Assembly (NCBI RefSeq): GCF_964340395.1
Contig: NC_135551.1
Location: forward strand, 17,722,003-17,786,002
From: Glandiceps talaboti
Taxonomy: Eukaryota > Hemichordata > Enteropneusta > Spengelidae
Length of the DNA: 64,000 nucleotides
Reading direction: 5' to 3'
Part shown: in pieces, positions 55,036 through 64,000 of the stretch
Layout: each line of letters opens with the position of its first letter
How positions within the stretch are numbered: position 1 is the first letter of the stretch
Translations under genes and position numbers: made by a program
Notes under the pieces: generated by a model
Told to the model about the DNA's origin: nothing
Database searches by the model: none
Seen by the model: the letters and a program-made list of their open reading frames with translations, nothing else

Positions 55036-55480
55036 TCCCCCTCGTCAACCGTACATTAAAACCAAAAGCTACATCAACAAATATTTCAGGACATGTGCGC
55101 TTTGATAGGATCGAAGTATTATCAAATTTTATTGAATTTGAAACATATATCCTAATTACTGAAACTTATGAATTATACAAATTATGAAGTAGAACTAAAA
55201 GCCATATCATTAAACTTCATTGGACACATACAAATTCTTATTATCAGTGCATGTACCAATTACATTGTATATGAAGAGTGCATTCTTAAGATATGGCCTA
55301 ATTACCGAAAACCATTCATTAAGTAAATGACTAATTAATATTCATACATGTTTACCAATCCTAATCAGTTCTAGCAATTACCCTAAACAATAGGTGCGTT
55401 TGAATTGAGCCAGCCGTTTTTTTAAGACGATAACAGACAGATAAAAAGAGACAGACAGCAGACACTTACGCACACAAACA
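55036..55480. other. No gene recognised
   Basis: AT-rich intron DNA before the tetranucleotide run. Confidence 0.6.
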
Positions 55481-55610
55481 CATACATACATACATACATA
55501 CATACATACATACATACATACATACATACATGCATGCATGCATGCATGCATGCATGCATACATACATACATACATACATACATACATACATACGTACATA
55601 CATACATACA

Positions 55611-55641
<31 letters not shown>

Positions 55642-55672
55642 CATACATACATACATACATACATACACACAC
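55481..55672. repeat. (CATA)n/(CATG)n tetranucleotide array
   Basis: CATA units with a central block of CATG units (55529-55557). All frames across it stay open, giving false ORFs on both strands. Confidence 0.95.
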
Positions 55673-55713
55673 ATTCCATTCCTAAAATACACCTTTCCCT
55701 TATGGAAGGTAAG

Positions 55714-55862
55714 AAACCACGGCGGAAGTACAACTCCACGGCAGAAATGCAACACGATTGTAAAATTCCCACCAGATATGGATACAGATTCGTATTACAT
55801 AACTTCATTTGAATATGTAACCATATCTGGTGTGGGAACAGCTGATTGCTACCACCATACTG
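55714..55862 (+). CDS. Tentative exon of the mosaic gene
   Basis: The open frame reads KCNTIVKFPPDMDTDSYYIT, SFEYVTISGVGTADCYHHTG and stops at donor GTAAAC (from 55863) in phase 1, the phase used by the neighbouring exons. Two cysteines and beta-like wording suit an extracellular domain. The acceptor is unclear: the obvious AGs (55711, 55724, 55743) give phase 0 or 2, not 1. It is therefore either a real exon with a mis-set left edge, a mutated exon, or chance. No domain is recognised. Confidence 0.3.
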
Positions 55863-56236
55863 GTAAACTGAACATGTCAATACGTATGTCTCTGTATCTG
55901 ATACTAACTTCACTCATGTTGCATTTCTACTACAGAGCTGTACTTCCACAGCGGATTTTAAATGTTGAGGTTGGAATGTAAATTACCTTTGGTATTTAAG
56001 TTGTATGTGTGGTGAGTTTTTAAGTTGCAGTGAAGTTATAGCCGTGGATTTTTAAGTTTTTCCGTAGATTTTTAGTTGCCATGGGTTCTTAAGTTTTCCT
56101 TTGGCATGTATTTAGTTTTCTGCAAGCCGACATGTTTATTTTGTGACGATTTCAAACTGAGTTTTGTGTGTGGATAGATTTACAATTTCTGATGCTTACA
56201 AATTGTATTTGGGTGTCCACAAACCGTTAGGTTAAT
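55863..56236. other. No gene recognised
   Basis: TTAAGT/TTTTTAAGTT phrases recur at 55995-56090 as a degenerate repeat of about 25-30 bases. No coding signal. Confidence 0.5.
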
Positions 56237-56283
56237 AGTCGCGTGATGATCGCAGAAGAAGCGTGAAACTCCGAGTAACGACT
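56237..56283 (+). ncRNA. Hammerhead-ribozyme relic (Penelope-type), core mutated
   Basis: AGTCG, CG, TGATGA, TCGCAGAAGAAGCGT, GAAACTCCGAGT, AA, CGACT. AGTCG/CGACT pair as stem I, CGC/GCG as stem II and ACT/AGT as stem III. The first core base is G instead of C (GUGAUGA), which should abolish or weaken cleavage. The downstream 80 bases (ending TTGCACTGAGCACTG) resemble the terminal region of the Penelope element at 38.0 kb, so this is a solo terminal fragment. Confidence 0.6.
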
Positions 56284-56704
56284 TATATCATGCTTATTTC
56301 CTAGATTAAGTCTATAATGCTCTGGTACTAACATTGCACTGAGCACTGTTCGCTCCAGTGAGACGAAAGAAACGTAGCATGTGTAGTCAACCCACGTTCT
56401 CTAAATTGGACTAGTTAGAGTGTCAGTGCAGTGCTTAATTTAACAGCCGAGTTATTAAATGCACCAATTTGTAGATTTCAAGTCGGCAGATAAGAGGACA
56501 ACTCTTCAAAAGTATGGATCCTATATGGATTTCCAGTGTCCCTGCCTATAAGGGGTGCCAACGTAGGAGTCGTTATTTCTAAAGCGTGTACGATCGCGAA
56601 TGTATGATACAAGGGATTTTTAATAATCTACTTTAACAAATTACAGAGAGTAAATCTACCCATAACATCTGCATAACAAACAGTTATACTCTTTCCTTTT
56701 ACAG
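56284..56704. other. Penelope terminal remnant, then intron to the EGF exon
   Basis: The first 80 bases resemble the 3' end of the 38-kb Penelope element. The remainder is intron, with a pyrimidine tract TCTTTCCTTTTACAG before the EGF exon. Confidence 0.5.
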
Positions 56705-56827
56705 GGTTTCAGTTGCATGATATATGTAAAGCACACAGTTGTCATAATGGTGGAACATGTGTGCCAGTGTTTGATACCTACACATGTGTATGTAAACTGG
56801 ACTACTCCGGTAAATATTGTGAATCAG
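56705..56827 (+). CDS. Mosaic secreted gene, EGF-like exon
   Basis: 123 bases (41 codons), phase 1 to phase 1, strong acceptor CTTTTACAG and donor GTATGG (from 56828). It reads DICKAHSCHNGGTCVPVFDT and then YTCVCKLDYSGKYCES. The six cysteines are spaced C-x4-C-x5-C-x8-C-x1-C-x8-C with the HNGGTC and YSGKYC hallmarks. It lacks the D-x-D/N...D/N set needed for calcium binding. A standard shuffled extracellular module. Confidence 0.9.
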
Positions 56828-56911
56828 GTATGGACTTAAGCAAGGAGAGAGGAGTGCCAGCGCATGTCCGTGATTTAGTTAATCAGGCCAGCAGGAAGAT
56901 GGATGAAAGGA

Positions 56912-56912
56912 T

Positions 56913-56990
<78 letters not shown>
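56912..56990. repeat. (TA)n microsatellite
   Basis: About 39 TA units just inside the intron after the EGF exon. Confidence 0.95.
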
Positions 56991-56992
<2 letters not shown>

Positions 56993-57815
56993 TGGCATGG
57001 TTTGTTGGATTTACGTGCGGCTGCCTAGATGACTGATTGATATTGTCACTTATAGAAATGCATACTAAATGGTATTTATATCGATAATGAGTCTTCAGTA
57101 ATTACGAGGGCGAGCGGCCAAGACTGTTAACTTGTGTAAAATATGACCCTCCTCGAATTCCATCGTCACAGTGCTAAAAAGTGACTAAACCTGAATTTCC
57201 GTTCTCTAACATATAACCCCCTCCCCCTCTTAAATAACTTTCGATCCAGGTTCTAGTCCCATAATCAATTGTTTAAAGGACTTACTCCCACTGGTGCCAT
57301 CGCATTGAGTGATTTATAAAGGTAGTGACCATTTCCAAATACTAACAGAGTAAATTTGTGTGAAGGCACTGTATCAATCAATACTTTGTTTGGATCCAAT
57401 TGGCTGAGCTGAAGTTCAGAATGTAGTTACTCCAAAACACTAGATGGTCTACTCCCAATGTTGTTGGGACCGAGGTCAATATGTGTACCGCATTATCCTT
57501 AATACCTTACCCAACTGTTCCCATTTTACTCCTATAAAACCCATTTCTGCTCTCCTCACATCACAAGTGAGAATTAATTCACTTTATAGTTTTAGCAGCG
57601 ATTTGATGTTAGCCCTAACCCTAAGCCATAATTTACCGCAACATTCGGCTGTTCATGGTTACAAGTAAAAGTGCAACCTACTTGAGCACCTCATATCAAT
57701 TAGGTAATAAAACAAATCACAGTGTCAACAATTAAAATAATATTAATTTTTGAGGGATCACTAAGTATGTAATTAACAGATTGGTGCACGAAATGTTAGA
57801 TGTTATTAGTTGTGT
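56991..57815. other. No gene recognised
   Basis: Intron sequence; the short frame at 57444-57668 has no domain and contains a CCCTAACCCTAA motif by chance (57612-57623). Confidence 0.6.
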
Positions 57816-57935
57816 ACGTATGTATGTATGTATGTATGTATGTATGTATGCATGTATGCATGCATGCATGCACGCACGCACGCACGCACGCATGCATGTA
57901 TGTATGTATGTATGTATGTATGTATGTATGTATGT

Positions 57936-57984
<49 letters not shown>

Positions 57985-58004
57985 TACGTACGTACGTACG
58001 CACC
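57816..58004. repeat. Compound GTAT/GCAT/GCAC/GT/GTAC array
   Basis: GTAT units, then GCAT and GCAC units (57847-57895), GTAT again, a GT run (57934-57979) and GTAC units. Open in every frame, so the ORFs here are artefacts. Confidence 0.95.
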
Positions 58005-58069
58005 CACCTTGTAATTACTGAAGGCTACCCAAAGTCATTTTCTTTGCATACCAATCACAGTTATTGCAG

Positions 58070-58369
58070 CCCTGATAGTTGGTGGTTTCTCTACATATGA
58101 CCAAGCAGAAAGCTCATGTGCAGCTGAAGGTTGGCATATAGCTGCAAACGCTGAGGTAAAAGACACAGTCGACTATGGATTGCAGATAAAAGGTTTTCAT
58201 TCATTTGGTTCAAGTACAAGGTTAATTTGGATCGGGTATTATCCAACAAAAGTCGCTTCAAGCACATCAGGTAAAATATTGTCGATGTACTTTGAGTACA
58301 GCTTCGACCTAGTGGTATATGGAGGCAAGCTGATTTCTGGAATTTTCTGTTCAAATGTCTCTCAAACTG
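58070..58369 (+). CDS. Mosaic secreted gene, C-type-lectin-like exon
   Basis: 300 bases (100 codons), phase 1 to phase 1, acceptor TTATTGCAG at 58069, donor GTGAGT from 58370. It reads GGFSTYDQAESSCAAEGWHI, AANAEVKDTVDYGLQIKGFH, RLIWIGYYPTKV and YGGKLISGIFCSN. The TYDQAESSCAAEGWHIA opening, LIWIGYY centre and a closing GxFC suit a short C-type-lectin-like domain with the outer disulphide pair; the calcium-binding EPN/WND motifs are absent. An internal GTAAAA at 58271 could act as an alternative donor, also in phase 1. The fold call is moderate and the exon call stronger. Confidence 0.6.
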
Positions 58370-59560
58370 GTGAGTGTAAATGTTTGGAATACAGTAGGCT
58401 TTATATGGGTGATACATCGGTGATTTGTATAGATAGATAATCAGGTGTATCGAGATCCACACTTATAGATTGACCCATATCTCGACACCTTTGGCATGAC
58501 CATTTAATGACAATGAATTATTGTATAGACAAGTGTTGATGGTATAAGTTTTGAAAAAAGGTTTGTCCTCTAGCAGTCACCTACACTTGATATGTATCTA
58601 GTTTTAGATTTATTATCACCATGTCAACAATCGACGAAAAGAACATTAATCGACACCACACAACATTAATGTCCATGGACAGTACACAATTCAAGAACGC
58701 ACATGAGAGATATAAATGACAAGGAAACATGTGTTAGTATTTAGACAACTGTTAGAGACAATTCCTGGCTGAATGTGATATTTTGTTAAACTTCGGCTCG
58801 GAGTCAACAATACTCTCGACGCTCTCTTGTCACCTCGCTACAAGCGTGACCTATTGGATGTTATTACTAAATACATCTAGTGACGACTAAATTTGAATAT
58901 GCCTTGACATTATAATATTCATAAGACAGAAGGAATATAGTGCCTAGAAATCATTGCCGTTCGACAAAATTTCGATTTCAGTGTCCTGCATAGCATATAT
59001 ATTCATGCATCCCGGCTGTCTGAGAGTGTTTGACAACAAATATGGAATTGATTTAATTCGGACCACTGACTCGGTGCACGAGTTACTTCTTTTGGTCAAG
59101 ATAAAGAGGAAGTCAGACTAATAACCTAACACACTAAAGGTCTAAGATAGAATATCTCACACTCGTTAGGAAATTTTAGTCTTATACAAGCCAAAAAATT
59201 CCCGAGTGGGACTTTCCACCTCTGAACATTGGAGGAGTAGGATTCTGTCAGTTAGTTTCCTCCCTGCCATTAGACACGATAAAACTCATTACTGACCTCC
59301 ACTTTTCAAGTTTAATATTCATTTTCAAATATTATTGTATAGACTGTTTTTAGATACTAGTTAGATGGTGCCGTACATGCAATTCACATTAGTAACAACC
59401 ATTCTACCTGGAAACGTTACTAACTTTAGCAAATTGTTATTTTCCCATAACTTAAAACATAAATTTATAACTAGATCACCAAGACAGAGACTAAGCTAAA
59501 TATTGGTCAATGAATAATTAGTTTGTAACATATTCTCATCATTATATTTTTTCTCGAAAG
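58370..59560. other. Intron; no further exon recognised
   Basis: No phase-compatible exon with domain features was found between the lectin-like and F5/8C exons. Confidence 0.5.
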
Positions 59561-59898
59561 AACACTCAGAATACTCACGATTCCGAAGTTCCTTATTGTC
59601 ACTCCAATCTGGATTACTTTGGTGGACAAGCTATAACGAGTCTCTACCTTCATACTTACTTGAAGCTGTTCACACTGCTGCAAGACAATTAACGTCAGAT
59701 TTAATTTGGTATAAGTACAATACTTTTATTCCTCTCGATAAATCATGTAGACACCATGTTGCCATTATCACACTCTATAGATCAATCCCGGTGGGAAGTA
59801 TTGGGATACGGGGACTCATCTTTATTTCTCACAAAATATCTTTTAGAACTAATGATGGAAGTGTGAGCTATGGACGCAATGGAGAATTCAATAACCAG
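59561..59898 (+). CDS. Mosaic secreted gene, F5/8C (discoidin) domain, first exon
   Basis: 338 bases, phase 1 in, phase 0 out. Acceptor CTCGAAAG at 59560; donor GTACAT from 59899. It reads LLWWTSYNESLPSYLLEAVH, then GSIGIRGLIFISHKISFRTN, DGSVSYGRNGEFNNQ. The xIRGLIF...HKISFxTNDGSVSY segment corresponds to the central strands of F5/8 type C domains (the V-x-G-x-x-x-Q-G-R ... S-x-D-G-x-x-W pattern). The next exon completes the domain exactly in frame. Such domains bind phospholipid or glycans at cell surfaces. The first third is divergent. Confidence 0.7.
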
Positions 59899-60357
59899 GT
59901 ACATACCATAATAGAATTATTGCATATGACGATCCAAATAATTAGAGATGTTATTTCCCATATTTTTCTTCGTTCAGCCAGGGAAAATACAAGTGATCAC
60001 AGGGGTCTTTCTCACTGCGAGTCGTTAGGGTCACGAGTATTTTCCGGCTGAATGAAGAAAAATATTGGAGAATAACATGATTATACCAACGCAAGTAATA
60101 TCAAAGAAAAATCAGGAAAAGTAATGGTACTTTGACTCATATTTCGAACATAGTGTAACAAATTGGGTTGTTACCCTCTATCTGTTCACGTAACCCCCTT
60201 CAATGTTACTCTCTCTCGCCACTCCGTACACGGGATCGACTTGGACTTTTAGGGAATTCGCTCAAACTACACACAATGTTCATGGTTAACCTGGATCATT
60301 TGGAGGTGGCCAGAGAGCAGATCGAAGCTCCTGACCTCGGACCGTCTCTTCCAAAAG
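59899..60357. other. Intron; contains a decaying inverted repeat
   Basis: ATATTTTTCTTCGTTCAGCC (about 59960) is mirrored by CCGGCTGAATGAAGAAAAATATT (60044-60066), a 20-odd-bp hairpin pair about 75 bases apart. No gene is recognised. Confidence 0.5.
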
Positions 60358-60762
60358 AATGAATCCATAATTTTATTATTCCATTGAATTCTTATAAACG
60401 TAAAATATACAATACTCAAATGATTGGTGATAAAATAATCAGCACCATAAATGACTAAAACGGAAGTATTGTTGTTGCCTTAATTCAATGCAAATGATAT
60501 TGACAAATATGAAAACTAGCTAAACAATGTGATCACGTCATTGTTCTTCTAACTGTCTGTAATTAGTCATTATTTGACATCAACGATCTTTTAATAACTT
60601 AATGTTGTCATCTTAGAAGAATACTATTCGCGAAATGCAAACATTTGTTCTAAGTATTAATTCATGACAGCTGAGAGTTCACGATGACCTCGCAAAACAT
60701 CAACACTTAGCGAATATTAAAAAGTTGTATTCTGTCATCCGTAGCAATAGCAGAACCAGTGC
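60358..60762 (+). repeat. Direct duplication, first copy (partner at 62727)
   Basis: Shares AATCCATAATTTTATTATTC, ATGTGATCACGTCATTGTTC, TGTCTGTAATTAGTCATTAT and CTGACAGCTGAGAGTTCACG-like blocks in the same order with 62727-63000, at about 95 percent by eye. This copy has about 120 extra bases (60398-60525). Confidence 0.9.
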
Positions 60763-60977
60763 CGTAGACACGATTTGTCGTGACATAGACGCGCGTTGTC
60801 ATGACGTAGAACAACCAGAGTGTATATTCCATATTTTTTTCTCTACATGGTTCGTACACAGTATAATACTTAATGTAGTACGTTTTTGTATACAGTACAT
60901 GACTGTAAACGTTAGTTATAAACATCAGTATATATGAAAGGAACGGGAATAAAGAAAAGTGGCACTTATAAGGCTTA

Positions 60978-61045
60978 TGAGTCAAACCCATGTCCCCTGA
61001 ATACTAGCCAGAGTGTTCTAATCAGTGGAGTGAGCGTTTAAACTG
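60978..61045 (-). repeat. tRNA-derived SINE relic (second copy)
   Basis: Minus strand: CTGATTAGAACACTCTGGCT, then AGTATTCAGGGGACATGGGT and TTGACTC. Same family as 43797-43862 (TTAGAACACTCTG, TCAGGGGACRTGG). B-box-like GGGTTTGACTC is present; the 5' D-arm is degraded. Confidence 0.5.
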
Positions 61046-61139
61046 GTGGATTCCGTGTACTCTGTGTGGGTTCGATTAATACACGTGTCACTTTTCTTCC
61101 GCAAATTTTATTTCATTTTTTACCTTCTATAAGTGAGTG

Positions 61140-62060
61140 TAATGGTATGTTTCTATGTGTGTCTGTGTGTGTGTCTGTGTTTGTGTGTCTGTGTGTATGT
61201 GTGCCCGTCCGTCTGTGGGAACGATATCACAAAAAACTACTACATCAATTCTAGTAAAACTTGCTACACACATCCCATATGGTAATATGAAGAACTGATT
61301 ATCCAGTGAACATTAATCAGTCATTTGCATATATATTATTAATGGTTTTTGGTAATTAGACTAATGTTAAGAATGTAATCTTTAAACTTCACATACTTCG
61401 GTATGTGTATCAACCATAACAATGCGCACTTGTTCTATGAAGTTTGTTGACACAGCTTTTATTTTTAATTAGTAATTTGAATAATTAATGATCTTCAGTA
61501 TTTAAGCTATATCTTTGGAACATACTCTTCAAATTCCAAATAATTTGGCACATACATTAATGATGAGAAAACATAATATCCTTTAAAGCCTGTGTGTATA
61601 GTTTTTTAATTTTAATACGTAATTTGTACGAATAATGATTTACGGTCTTTAGGCTATATCTTGCAATGACAAACTTCATTTAATTTGGTACATCCATCAA
61701 CCATAACAAATTATACGTGTTTGATGTGGTTGTTTACATAGCTTTTATCTGTAATGTATAATTTGCATAAATAATGATTTTGATAGTTAAGCAATATCTT
61801 TAGCATACACAATTTAAGTTCAGATAATTAGTAAATGTATTGATGGTAAAGACATACATGTTTCATTTACTTGATCATGTCACTTATAAGCTAAATTGTT
61901 AATTTGCTTAACTAATTTTTTTTTATAATTAGGCAATATGTTAACTATGCAAACTAAAGATTTCATACTTTCCTATAATTACTTTTCCAATTAAGTAGTA
62001 CATCATGTATAATAGCTATTTTTTCAGAATTTTGCATTCCAAAAATATGTGTAGCCCCAA
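61140..62060. repeat. Dispersed repeat with units of about 140 bp (copy 2)
   Basis: A GT-rich run (61152-61206) and GAACGATATCACAAAAAACTAC open it, as in copy 1 at 40920. Repeated units with AATTTGCATAAATAATGATT, ATATCTT...AA and TTTGGTACATCCATCAACCA follow. It ends at CAGAATTTTGCATTCCAAAA, the same end phrase as copy 1 (AGAATTTTGCATTTCAA). Confidence 0.75.
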
Positions 62061-62334
62061 AAGTCTGAGGTTTTTTTTGTCCTTACGGGAGGCATTCAGT
62101 TTAAAGTTGGTAGATATTTGGATGTTTGTTTGAATGTGTCTTTATAGATAGACACACACAACACACAAATAAATCGATAGACGATATTTAATCGTGAATT
62201 TGTGAACTTTTAGACCGTGTATACACGATTGTGCATATGTTATCGAAGTGTTTATCATGATAATGAATTTGTGCATGCGTTTCTCTGTAGTTATATGTGT
62301 TCAAAAGTATAATTTATTTTTATTTTTTTTATAG

Positions 62335-62485
62335 ATGTTTATAGCAACCCACTATGGGGTTTATCGAATGTATCCACCAGTGACCGCAAAGTACATCCAA
62401 ATAGAAAGTGAAACATGGGAAGGAGACACCACTTCTCAACCATTTATTTTACTTTCGATATATGGGGTCAAGGAAATAGTGAAAG
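62335..62485 (+). CDS. Mosaic secreted gene, F5/8C (discoidin) domain, second exon
   Basis: 151 bases, phase 0 in, phase 1 out. Long pyrimidine tract and TATAG acceptor (62334); donor GTGATT from 62486. It reads MFIATHYGVYRMYPPVTAKY, IQIESETWEGDTTSQPFILL, SIYGVKEIVK. The PPVTAKYIQIxxxxW...LxSIYG ending matches the last strands of F5/8 type C domains (PPVxARYIRIxPxxW...LRxExYG) very closely. Together with the previous exon this gives about 163 residues, the normal size. No stop codon follows in the window, so the gene continues to the right. Confidence 0.85.
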
Positions 62486-62726
62486 GTGATTTACTGTTAG
62501 TGATTGAAATATAGTTCTAAATGATAGTGAATCCATTGTACTATCATACTGTATTATAAGAAACCTAACGGACAGCAATAAATATATAGTTACCCATTTT
62601 GTCAAACTTTTTTTCATTAACTATCATATTAGCATACGCTTTAGATGGTGTTTGTAATCTTTGGGTCTCTAATACCTTTGCAAACTTGTAATACTACATC
62701 AATATAACTTAGATAGCAGAAAAGAC
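62486..62726. other. Intron; no gene recognised
   Basis: Short AT-rich intron segment before the duplicated block. Confidence 0.6.
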
Positions 62727-63000
62727 TGAATCCATAATTTTATTATTCCATCAAATTCTTATAATGTGATCTTACAATGTGATCACGTCATTGTTCATCC
62801 AACTGTCTGTAATTAGTCATTATTTGACATCAACGATCTTTTAATAACTTAATGTTGTCATCTTAGAAGAAGAATATTCGTGAAATGCAGACATTTGTTC
62901 TAAGTGTTAATTCATGACAGCTGAGAGTTCACGATGACCTTGCAAAACATCAAAACGTAGCGAATCAGAGAGTTGTATTCTGTCATCCGTAACAAAACCA
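62727..63000 (+). repeat. Direct duplication, second copy (partner at 60358)
   Basis: Shorter copy of 60358-60762, lacking about 120 internal bases. Flanks the last recognised exon on its right as the first copy does on its left. Confidence 0.9.
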
Positions 63001-64000
63001 ATTGACCAGCTTCCACTTCGGCACCCATATCACATGAAATGGAATTTTTGAAAATGAACTTTTGAACTATACTAAGTTTCATTTGAACATATACAATAAA
63101 GAATAAAGTGTTTATGGCCAGCTCTTTTCGCTAAGGTGTTGCTGAAACGTCTTTGCCCGAAACAGTTTACTGTTTATTGTGAGGGCCGTAGCCTGACCAA
63201 ATTTCCGGGGGGGGGGGGGGGGCAGAACATTGCTCTGGTGCAATCATGCATTTAGAATTTAGAAAGCTTACTAATTTACATAAATTTACATGTAATTTAC
63301 ATAATATATGTTTTGGCATACGCAATTAAATATCACATGTAAGGCCAGAAAAAAATTTAAAAAAGCTCTTCAACGGGCTACATAGCCCATCACAATGGGT
63401 ATGTAGGTCGATTTATTTTCATAATGCTTGACACTATGTAAAATCAAACGATATATAATGATAGCAAAACATTTCAGGTTGAGTTTATATAGAATTTATT
63501 AAGTTATTTTGATTTCATTTCTTGCAATTTGTCTGCACAGCAATCGATTTCCATCAGTTCTACAGTTAGGAAAAGTTATCAATGTACGGTTAGACAAATG
63601 CTGTAGCTCCTCTCATCCTCACCCCTCAAAAATGTTAAGCCCCATCATATGAAACTCTTTTATTATTTTAGCCACCCCCTTCTGTCACCTACACCAGTAG
63701 AGATATAAAATTATATGGTACAATGGTGCATTAAAATAACAGTGATAGCCAACTACAATAATACTCCGAACGAAATAACTTAAATTTACAAAGGATGTGG
63801 ACTTCACACACGTAAGAGATATAATGAGCTCTAACCTCTACAGGGAGGTACTTAGCCAGCCACTTTCCATCTTCTTTTGGAGAATGACAATTATCACCTG
63901 ATTGCTACTGATTGAAAGGAGACACCTCTAAAATAACCCTCGTCTTTACCCAACTATTTGCAATACAGTCTGTGCAGGTACAACGGGAAGTATAATTTGA
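63001..64000. other. No exon recognised
   Basis: AT-rich sequence with a G-run at 63208-63223. No phase-1 acceptor followed by domain-like coding sequence was identified before the window ends. Confidence 0.5.

Noticed and set aside
55422-55981. Overlapping ORFs rich in CMYV/HTYI across the CATA array
   Set aside because: Tetranucleotide repeat read in all frames; only the segment after 55700 was kept, as a tentative exon.
57612-57623. CCCTAACCCTAA as a telomeric repeat
   Set aside because: Only two units in isolation; chance or trivial.
57732-58100. Six overlapping ORFs around the GTAT/GCAC/GT array
   Set aside because: Microsatellite artefacts; the true exon starts at 58070.

Overview
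This is animal (eukaryotic) genomic DNA. It is AT-rich, intron-bearing and crowded with microsatellites and dead transposons. Spliced exons for trefoil, galactose-binding (F5/8C-like), kringle, EGF and C-type-lectin-like domains, plus Polinton/Maverick, Penelope and CR1/L2-type elements, suggest an aquatic invertebrate. The species cannot be named from the sequence.

Layout. 1.3-3.9 kb: minus-strand CR1/L2-like non-LTR retrotransposon with broken endonuclease and reverse transcriptase (RT). 4.0-7.1 kb: right-hand fragment (copy B) of a Polinton, ending inside a decayed DUF7869-type gene (7.1-8.4 kb). 9.6 and 13.1 kb: an inverted repeat pair enclosing two consecutive 72-bp leucine-rich-repeat exons. 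16.4-62.5 kb: a plus-strand secreted mosaic gene. Its readable exons are signal peptide, trefoil, two exons of a probable galactose-binding domain, kringle, EGF, lectin-like, and two exons of an F5/8C domain. Nearly all join in phase 1, and the gene runs off the window without a stop.

The 26-kb third intron holds a nest. A dead non-LTR RT gene (19.4-20.2 and 36.8-37.3 kb) is split by a 16.5-kb Polinton (copy A, 20250-36779) with about 360-bp terminal inverted repeats and a perfect 6-bp target duplication (TATGAA). Copy A carries a zinc-finger gene, a viral NPxxxR-motif gene, protein-primed type B DNA polymerase, a probable minor capsid gene on the minus strand, integrase with chromodomain, an internally deleted capsid gene, an A32-like packaging ATPase and a six-gene right-hand cassette shared with copy B. 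A pogo/Tigger-like element with TA duplications sits inside it. Most Polinton genes are broken, so this is a fossil. Downstream are a Penelope-like element with GIY-YIG endonuclease, an inverted head piece and a hammerhead-ribozyme motif (38.0-40.3 kb), a dispersed repeat with a period near 140 bp, and a CR1/Jockey-like tail.

The intron after the kringle exon contains a 6.15-kb foldback-type element (45849-51998). Its arms of about 2.3 kb are largely 20-21-bp tandem repeats. Further on lie a 33-bp minisatellite, a second hammerhead relic and a direct duplication flanking the last exon. Stretches without identifiable genes are listed so that the gaps are explicit.
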